Shown here one piece after another: positions 59,013-64,000 of a DNA stretch of 64,000 nucleotides. A program made the translations under genes and the position numbers. The number at the start of each line of letters is the position of its first letter. The stretch's first letter is position 1. The DNA comes from Winogradskyella sp. (GTDB lineage Bacteria; Bacteroidota; Bacteroidia; Flavobacteriales; Flavobacteriaceae), in assembly GCF_013213835.1 (NCBI RefSeq), contig NZ_JABSSU010000003.1, forward strand, positions 425,796 to 489,795, read 5' to 3'. The notes under the pieces are model-generated. The model searched no databases, was not told where the DNA came from, and saw only the letters and a program-made list of their open reading frames with translations.

Positions 59013-60167
59013 ATGAAAAAGCTATTTTTCCACTCAATAATTTGTTTGTCTATTCTTCTAGTAGGCTGTAAGAATGAAAAACCAAAGGACAGAACGCTTC
59101 CGAGTTTAGATAAAAAAGCTCTTCATCTAAAATATGCTAAAGGGTTTTCATTAGAAGATTATTCTACTCACAAGATTCTCTCTATTAGTAACCCTTGGCC
59201 CGAATCTAAAAAAACTTACAAATATCTATTAGCTTCTAATAATAACGCTGATAACTTGAATTATGATAAGAATGCATTTGACGCTATTATTACTGACAAT
59301 ATTCAAAAATTAGTAGTTACTTCAACAACACACATTCCAGCTTTAGAACTTCTCGGTGTAGAACACACTTTGGTTGGTTTTCCAGGAACAGATTATATTT
59401 CCTCAGAAAAAACCAGAAAGCGTATTAGTTCTGGTAAAGTAAGAGAATTAGGAAAAAATGAAGGTATTAATACAGAAGTGCTATTAAGCTTACAACCTGA
59501 TATTGTTGTTGGTTTTGGTGTTGATGGTGTTAACAAGACTTTTGAAACCGTAAAAAAAGCTGGTATTCCTGTAATATATAATGGTGATTGGGTAGAATCA
59601 TCAGCACTTGCAAAAGCGGAATGGATAAAGTTTTTTGGGGTATTATTTAATAAAGAAAAAGAAGCGGATTCTATTTTTAAAGACATAGAAAACAACTATA
59701 ACGAAGCCAAAAAGATTGCTTCTCAGGCAAAAAGTTCGCCAACTGTTTTAAGCGGTGCAATGCACAAAGATGTTTGGTATTTACCGAATGGCACAAGTCC
59801 AGAAGCACAATTCTTAAAGGATGCTAATGTCAACTATTTATGGAGTGAAACCACAGGAAAAGGCAGTCTGGCACTTAACTTTGAAACGGTCTTTGAAAAA
59901 GGACAAGATGCAGAACTTTGGATTAATCCTTCATATTATGGGAGTTTAGAGCAGATTGAAAATGCCAATGCGCTGTATAAGAATTTTGAAGCCTTTAGGA
60001 GTAAAAAGGTATATTCATTTGCTAATACCAAAGGAGAAACTGGTGGTGTATTGTATTATGAATTAGGAACAACAAGACCAGACTTGGTACTTAAGGATAT
60101 CATAAAAATCTGTCATCCTGAATTATTACAAGATTACCAGCCATTTTTCTTTAAAGCACTGAAATAG
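59013..60167 (+). CDS. btuF: Vitamin B12 ABC-transporter substrate-binding lipoprotein
   Basis: The 384-residue lipoprotein (LLVGC, Cys about residue 19) has the periplasmic-binding fold of the BtuF/FhuD type: KLVVTSTTHIPALELLGVEHTLVGFPGTDYISSEKTRKRI, LLSLQPDIVVGFGVDG, AGIPVIYNGDWVESSALAKAEWIKFFGVLF and FRSKKVYSFANTKGETGGVLYYE. It delivers B12 to BtuC. It is larger than E. coli BtuF, as is usual in Bacteroidota. It starts the plus-strand part of the locus, divergent from btuB. A haem or iron-siderophore ligand is the alternative. Confidence 0.82.
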   Translation: MKKLFFHSIICLSILLVGCKNEKPKDRTLPSLDKKALHLKYAKGFSLEDYSTHKILSISNPWPESKKTYKYLLASNNNADNLNYDKNAFDAIITDNIQKLVVTSTTHIPALELLGVEHTLVGFPGTDYISSEKTRKRISSGKVRELGKNEGINTEVLLSLQPDIVVGFGVDGVNKTFETVKKAGIPVIYNGDWVESSALAKAEWIKFFGVLFNKEKEADSIFKDIENNYNEAKKIASQAKSSPTVLSGAMHKDVWYLPNGTSPEAQFLKDANVNYLWSETTGKGSLALNFETVFEKGQDAELWINPSYYGSLEQIENANALYKNFEAFRSKKVYSFANTKGETGGVLYYELGTTRPDLVLKDIIKICHPELLQDYQPFFFKALK

Positions 60168-60207
60168 ATTTAGCATTATTCATCAAATTCTGAATAATCT
60201 TTTATCT

Positions 60208-60215
60208 TACATTTG
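60208..60215 (+). promoter_or_regulatory. Possible internal promoter before btuC
   Basis: TACATTTG is a TAnnTTTG box 36 bases before the btuC TTG start. A weak AT-rich hairpin (60174-60197) precedes it. It may add transcription of btuC-btuD. Confidence 0.35.
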
Positions 60216-60251
60216 GAAAAGAAATAACACATTCGATAGAATCATTTTTTT

Positions 60252-61280
60252 TTGAAACCTAGCAACACATATCGACTATCATTTATTGTACTGTCGCTGG
60301 TACTTATACTATGTTTTGTTGCCAATATTAGTTTAGGCTCTATCTACATACCATTTAATAGTATTTTTGGTAGTCTTTTTGGAACAATAGATAATTCAAA
60401 ATGGGAATTTATTGTTACAAACTATAGGTTACCAAAAGCCATTACTGCAATCATTGTCGGATCCGGATTAGGGATTTCTGGTTTACTTATGCAAACACTG
60501 TTTAGAAATCCACTTGCTGGTCCATTTGTATTAGGTATTAGTTCAGGAGCTAGCCTTGGTGTAGCAATAGTTATATTGGGTTCAGGCCTATTTGGTGGTG
60601 TATTGGCAACTATACTTGGTTATAAATGGAGCATTTATATTGCTGCTGCTTTAGGAAGTTTTTTAGTGTTGTTAGCCGTTTTAGCAGTGTCTAGCAAAGT
60701 TAGAGACACTATGGCTATTCTTATTATAGGTTTAATGTTTGGAAGTATTACCGCAGCTATAGTAAGTGTGCTATCCTATTTTAGCTCAGCTGAGCAATTA
60801 CAACAATATGTGTTTTGGGGATTAGGAAACATTAGTAATCTTACTTGGGAAGAGTTAAAAGTCTTTTCTAGACTTTATGGTATTGGATTAGTACTCGCTA
60901 TTGTTTCTATTAAACAATTAGATGCCTTTTTACTTGGTGATAATTATGTGAAAAGTCTTGGTGTACCCTTAAAACGAGTTAGACATGTGGTTATATTATC
61001 TGTAAGCTTATTAGCTGGTACAATTACTGTTTTCACAGGTCCTATAGCGTTTATCGGTTTAGCTATACCTCATCTAACAAGACAAATATTTAGAACCTCT
61101 AGTCATAAAATATTATTGCCTGCTGTTTTAATCATTGGTGCAATTGTAATGTTAGTTTGCGACAGTATTGCTCAAATTCCGGGTAGCGACTACACATTAC
61201 CTATAAATGCGGTAACAGCATTGGTTGGTGCACCTGTAGTCATTTGGTTGTTAGTAAGAAAACGTAGAATGATGTTTTAA
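60252..61280 (+). CDS. btuC: FecCD-family ABC permease, vitamin B12
   Basis: This 342-residue membrane protein has about ten spans and the FecCD signatures: NYRLPKAITAIIVGSGLGISGLLMQTLFRNPLAGPFVLGISSGASLGVAIVILG near residue 50 and LPLKRVRHV/VSLLAGTITVFTGPIAFIGLAIPHLTRQIFRTSSHKILLP near residue 255. The start is TTG at 60252. It forms the inner-membrane channel for B12. Its stop overlaps the ATPase start (ATG at 61280). Confidence 0.92.
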   Translation: MKPSNTYRLSFIVLSLVLILCFVANISLGSIYIPFNSIFGSLFGTIDNSKWEFIVTNYRLPKAITAIIVGSGLGISGLLMQTLFRNPLAGPFVLGISSGASLGVAIVILGSGLFGGVLATILGYKWSIYIAAALGSFLVLLAVLAVSSKVRDTMAILIIGLMFGSITAAIVSVLSYFSSAEQLQQYVFWGLGNISNLTWEELKVFSRLYGIGLVLAIVSIKQLDAFLLGDNYVKSLGVPLKRVRHVVILSVSLLAGTITVFTGPIAFIGLAIPHLTRQIFRTSSHKILLPAVLIIGAIVMLVCDSIAQIPGSDYTLPINAVTALVGAPVVIWLLVRKRRMMF

Positions 61281-62074
61281 TGAATAATAATATAAAACAT
61301 ATCATTCTAAAGGCAAACGACCTTTCCATTGGTTATAAAACCAAGAAAGCAGAAAGTGTCGTGTCTTCTAATATTAATTTTGAATTAGAAAAGGGTCAAC
61401 TAATAGGATTGGTTGGTGCTAATGGTATTGGTAAATCTACTCTACTAAGAACACTCATTAAAGTACAACCAGAATTATCTGGAACTATTAAAATTAATGA
61501 TAAAGACATTAGTACAGTTCCATCTCAACATCTTGCCAAAGAATTAAGTATTGTTTTAACAGACGCCTTAACCTCTAAAAACTTAACCGTTTACGAATTG
61601 ATCGCTTTAGGAAGACATCCATACACAAATTGGATAGGCACTTTAAGTCTTGAAGACAAGACTATTATTGACAATGCCATAACATTGGTGAACATAACAG
61701 ATTTAAAACACAAACGTTGTTACGAACTCAGTGATGGCCAATTACAAAAAGTGATGATAGCACGTGCTCTAGCCCAAGATACAGATATAATTATTTTAGA
61801 TGAACCTACTACACATCTAGACATGTATCATAAGGCTTATATTTTAAAACTGCTTCAAAAATTGACTAAAGAAACTGGTAAAACCATTTTATTTTCATCG
61901 CATGAAATAGATTTAGCCATTCAATTATGCGATACCATGATTGTAATGTTGCAAGACCAATTGGTTTGCGACCAACCGTGTAACCTTATTTCAAAAGGTG
62001 TTTTTGATTCGCTCTTTCCAAAAGATTTAATTTCATTCGATAATCAAACAGGAAGTTTTAGGGTTTCTAAGTAA
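61280..62074 (+). CDS. btuD: ABC transporter ATP-binding protein, vitamin B12
   Basis: The 264-residue ATPase has Walker A GLVGANGIGKSTLLRTL, the signature YELSDGQLQKVMIARALAQD, Walker B IIILDEPTTHLDM and the switch histidine in LFSSHEIDLAI. The signature is SDGQ instead of SGGQ, a small but clear deviation. The gene overlaps the permease by one base and drives B12 import by ATP hydrolysis. It ends the plus-strand B12 operon. Confidence 0.93.
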   Translation: MNNNIKHIILKANDLSIGYKTKKAESVVSSNINFELEKGQLIGLVGANGIGKSTLLRTLIKVQPELSGTIKINDKDISTVPSQHLAKELSIVLTDALTSKNLTVYELIALGRHPYTNWIGTLSLEDKTIIDNAITLVNITDLKHKRCYELSDGQLQKVMIARALAQDTDIIILDEPTTHLDMYHKAYILKLLQKLTKETGKTILFSSHEIDLAIQLCDTMIVMLQDQLVCDQPCNLISKGVFDSLFPKDLISFDNQTGSFRVSK

Positions 62075-62153
62075 TTCTTATCCTCGTGAAAGTAGGAATC
62101 AACACTGTATCTAAACTAATCTCTTATCACTTTACACTTATAACATTTAGAAC

Positions 62154-62161
62154 TATCTTTG
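62154..62161 (+). promoter_or_regulatory. Candidate -7 box for rmuC
   Basis: TATCTTTG, a full TAnnTTTG box, lies 21 bases before the rmuC start. No TTG is seen at the -33 position. Confidence 0.45.
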
Positions 62162-62182
62162 ATGAAATCTTTTTCATAACTA

Positions 62183-63499
62183 ATGAACGAAACACTTATT
62201 CTCTTTATAGCAATTATCATCTCAGCCGGAATTGGTGCTTATATTGGACTAAAATTTGGGCAGTTAAAAAGTAAAAGTGATAAAAGCACACTTGAAGAAC
62301 GCCAACTACAACTGAATAATACCATCAACGAGTTAAAACAAACTGTTGAAAAAACAGAAACAGAACGCGAAGAAATAAGAAGAGAAAAAGAATTTCTAAA
62401 TACCGAACTTTCTAGACGTAATACTGAGTTTGAAAACCTTCAACAACAAAATCTTAAACGTGATGAAGAATTAGCCAAACAACAAGAACAGCTTCGAAAA
62501 GATTTTGAACTTATGGCTTCAAAAATTTTGGAAGAAAAATCAGAGAAATTCACTATCCAGAATAAAGAGAATATCAAAAATATTTTGAATCCACTCGAAG
62601 AAAAGATAAAAACCTTCGAAAAGAAAGTTGAAGATTCTCAAAAGGAAAGCATTAGTATGCACTCCGCGTTAAAAGAGCAATTACTAGGGCTTAAAGACCT
62701 TAACCAACAAATGGCTAAGGAAGCCACCAACCTAACTAAGGCGCTTAAAGGCGATAGTAAAACCCAAGGTAATTGGGGCGAATTGGTGTTAGAACGTGTA
62801 TTAGAAAAATCTGGATTAGAAAAAGATAGAGAATATTTTGTACAACAAAATTTTCAGAGAGAAGATGGTACACGTGTTATGCCAGATGTTGTATTGCATT
62901 TACCAGACTCTAAAAAGATGATTATTGATTCTAAGGTATCATTAACGGATTACGAACGTATGGTCAATGCCGAAGATGAAGAGCGTAACATCTATTTAAA
63001 ATCCCACGTCAATTCTATTAAAAAACATGTAGACCAGCTATCTGCAAAGAACTATCAGGACTTATATGATATAGAGTCACCAGATTTTGTACTTATGTTT
63101 ATTCCGATAGAACCTGCTTTTGCAGTTGCCATAAACGAAGACAACACACTCTATAATAAAGCCTTTGAACAAAATATAGTTATTGTAACACCTTCAACCC
63201 TACTGGCAACCTTACGCACTATTGATAGCATGTGGAACAATGAAAAGCAACAACAAAATGCCATTGAAATCGCGAGACAAGCTGGTGCTTTGTATGATAA
63301 GTTCGAAGGTTTGGTAACCGATTTAACTGGTGTAGGTAAAAAGATTGATGCTGCAAAAAGTGACTATTCTGCAGCGATGAATAAACTCGTAGAAGGACGT
63401 GGAAACCTTATCAGTCGTGTTGAAAATATTAAAAAAATGGGAGCGAAAGCAAAGAAATCGCTCCCTGATAGTATTATAAAAAGAGCTACAGAAGAATAA
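62183..63499 (+). CDS. rmuC: DNA recombination protein RmuC
   Basis: The 438-residue protein has one N-terminal membrane span (LILFIAIIISAGIGAYIGLKF), a long coiled coil to about residue 180, and the RmuC nuclease-like domain with TQGNWGELVLERVLEKSGLEKDREYFVQQNF, MPDVVLHLPDSKKMIIDSKVSLTDYERMV and FVLMFIPIEPAFAVAI. The D and DSK residues are the typical acid and base of this restriction-like fold. It limits inversions at repeats, probably as an endonuclease anchored to the membrane. Confidence 0.93.
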   Translation: MNETLILFIAIIISAGIGAYIGLKFGQLKSKSDKSTLEERQLQLNNTINELKQTVEKTETEREEIRREKEFLNTELSRRNTEFENLQQQNLKRDEELAKQQEQLRKDFELMASKILEEKSEKFTIQNKENIKNILNPLEEKIKTFEKKVEDSQKESISMHSALKEQLLGLKDLNQQMAKEATNLTKALKGDSKTQGNWGELVLERVLEKSGLEKDREYFVQQNFQREDGTRVMPDVVLHLPDSKKMIIDSKVSLTDYERMVNAEDEERNIYLKSHVNSIKKHVDQLSAKNYQDLYDIESPDFVLMFIPIEPAFAVAINEDNTLYNKAFEQNIVIVTPSTLLATLRTIDSMWNNEKQQQNAIEIARQAGALYDKFEGLVTDLTGVGKKIDAAKSDYSAAMNKLVEGRGNLISRVENIKKMGAKAKKSLPDSIIKRATEE

Positions 63500-63510
63500 T
63501 TTATCTTACA

Positions 63511-64000
63511 ATGGATCATAAAACCATAGACTCATCTCGAGTACAAATTTCACAATTAATGCTACCATCTAATGCTAATTTTGGTGGTAAAATTCATGGT
63601 GGTTATGTCTTAAACCTTATGGACCAGATTGCCTTTGCTTGTGCTTCTAAGCATTCTGGTAGTTATTGTGTTACGGCTTCTGTAGATACTGTAGATTTTA
63701 TAAACCCAATTGAAGTTGGCGAATTGGTTACTATGAAAGCATCGGTAAATTATGTAGGTAGATCCTCAATGGTTGTTGGTATACGAGTAGAATCTGAGAA
63801 TATTCAAACTGGTGAAACTAAACATTGTAATTCTTCATACTTTACTATGGTAGCTAAAGGAGACCATGGTAAACCAACGGAAGTTCCTGGGCTCATTATT
63901 AATGATAAGGTTGAAGTGATGCGCTTCCTTAAAGCCATAAAGCGTTCAGAAACCAAACGTCAACGTAAACTAGAATTTGATAGCACTAACTTTTCTGTTG
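63511..64000 (+). CDS. Acyl-CoA thioesterase (hotdog), partial (3' end outside window)
   Basis: The frame starts at 63511 and runs open to the window end (163 residues seen). It shows the YciA/acyl-CoA-hydrolase pattern: RVQISQLMLPSNANFGGKIHGGYVLNLMDQIAFACASKHSGSYCVTASVDTVDFINPIEVGELVTMKASVNYVGRSSMVVGIRVESE, with the catalytic GGxIHGGxxLxxMD motif. It hydrolyses acyl-CoA in the cytoplasm. It starts 11 bases after rmuC. Confidence 0.9.
   Translation, partial: MDHKTIDSSRVQISQLMLPSNANFGGKIHGGYVLNLMDQIAFACASKHSGSYCVTASVDTVDFINPIEVGELVTMKASVNYVGRSSMVVGIRVESENIQTGETKHCNSSYFTMVAKGDHGKPTEVPGLIINDKVEVMRFLKAIKRSETKRQRKLEFDSTNFSV

Noticed and set aside
1..64000. CRISPR arrays, tRNA or rRNA genes, insertion sequences, prophage
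   Set aside because: No regularly spaced repeats, T-loop/anticodon patterns, transposases, integrases or phage structural genes were seen on reading both strands; a tRNA-scan and IS search would be the decisive test.

Overview
This window looks like the chromosome of a marine-type member of the Flavobacteriaceae (Bacteroidota), perhaps close to Winogradskyella, Psychroserpens or Lacinutrix; the genus is a guess. The evidence is low GC content, promoters of the TAnnTTTG type with little use of Shine-Dalgarno sites, two secreted proteins with type IX secretion sorting domains, DUF4252, DUF5074 and LVIVD-type lipoproteins, a long GAPDH, and the order dnaA - tyrosine phosphatase - secreted dehydrogenase - tetrapyrrole-methylase-like methyltransferase. 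I found no tRNA, rRNA, CRISPR array, prophage or insertion sequence.

Region by region. 1-4.9 kb: end of ribD, a HAD hydrolase and a DMT transporter in one overlapping operon, then a secreted arylsulfotransferase-like protein, a YigZ protein and a hotdog thioesterase. 5-9.2 kb: dnaA, behind a leader with a terminator-like hairpin, then the phosphatase, a T9SS-sorted sugar dehydrogenase and a methyltransferase. 9.2-13.2 kb (minus strand): cell-wall and lysine genes (a lysozyme-like protein, a DUF2279 protein, mltG, a GNAT acetyltransferase, dapF). 13.4-22.3 kb: a DegP-type protease behind phased CGTTAAA repeats, gap, two LVIVD-like lipoproteins, a coiled-coil membrane protein, a DEAD-box helicase with a structured leader, and trmH. 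22.4-25.8 kb: a sirtuin without its zinc cysteines, a Crp/Fnr regulator, a YceI protein, a small cysteine-motif protein, an orphan Imm22-like immunity protein and a VOC protein.

26-46.5 kb is the most accessory-looking part. It holds a lipoprotein/hydrolase operon; an AraC-type regulator followed by a 21-bp-spaced direct repeat and a run of redox and membrane genes; a serine hydrolase with a TPR tail; several unknown membrane proteins; hemG; two GH16 glucanases, one a lipoprotein and one without a signal peptide; and a GT2-like enzyme.

46.5-64 kb: a glycosyltransferase, a haem-binding protein, purB, an ECF sigma / anti-sigma / two DUF4252 operon opposite an S41 peptidase, a Dph6-like ligase, a LOV-like PAS protein without the photoactive cysteine, a complete vitamin B12 uptake locus (riboswitch-btuB-btuG-like on the minus strand, btuF-btuC-btuD on the plus strand), rmuC, and the start of an acyl-CoA thioesterase.

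The best candidates for something not well described are the sigma/DUF4252/S41 locus, the two structured leaders (dnaA and helicase), the AraC-controlled redox block with its visible operator, and a dispersed repeat lodged in the variable arm of the cobalamin riboswitch. None is a clearly new defence or mobile system. All function calls come from reading the sequence; no searches were run.
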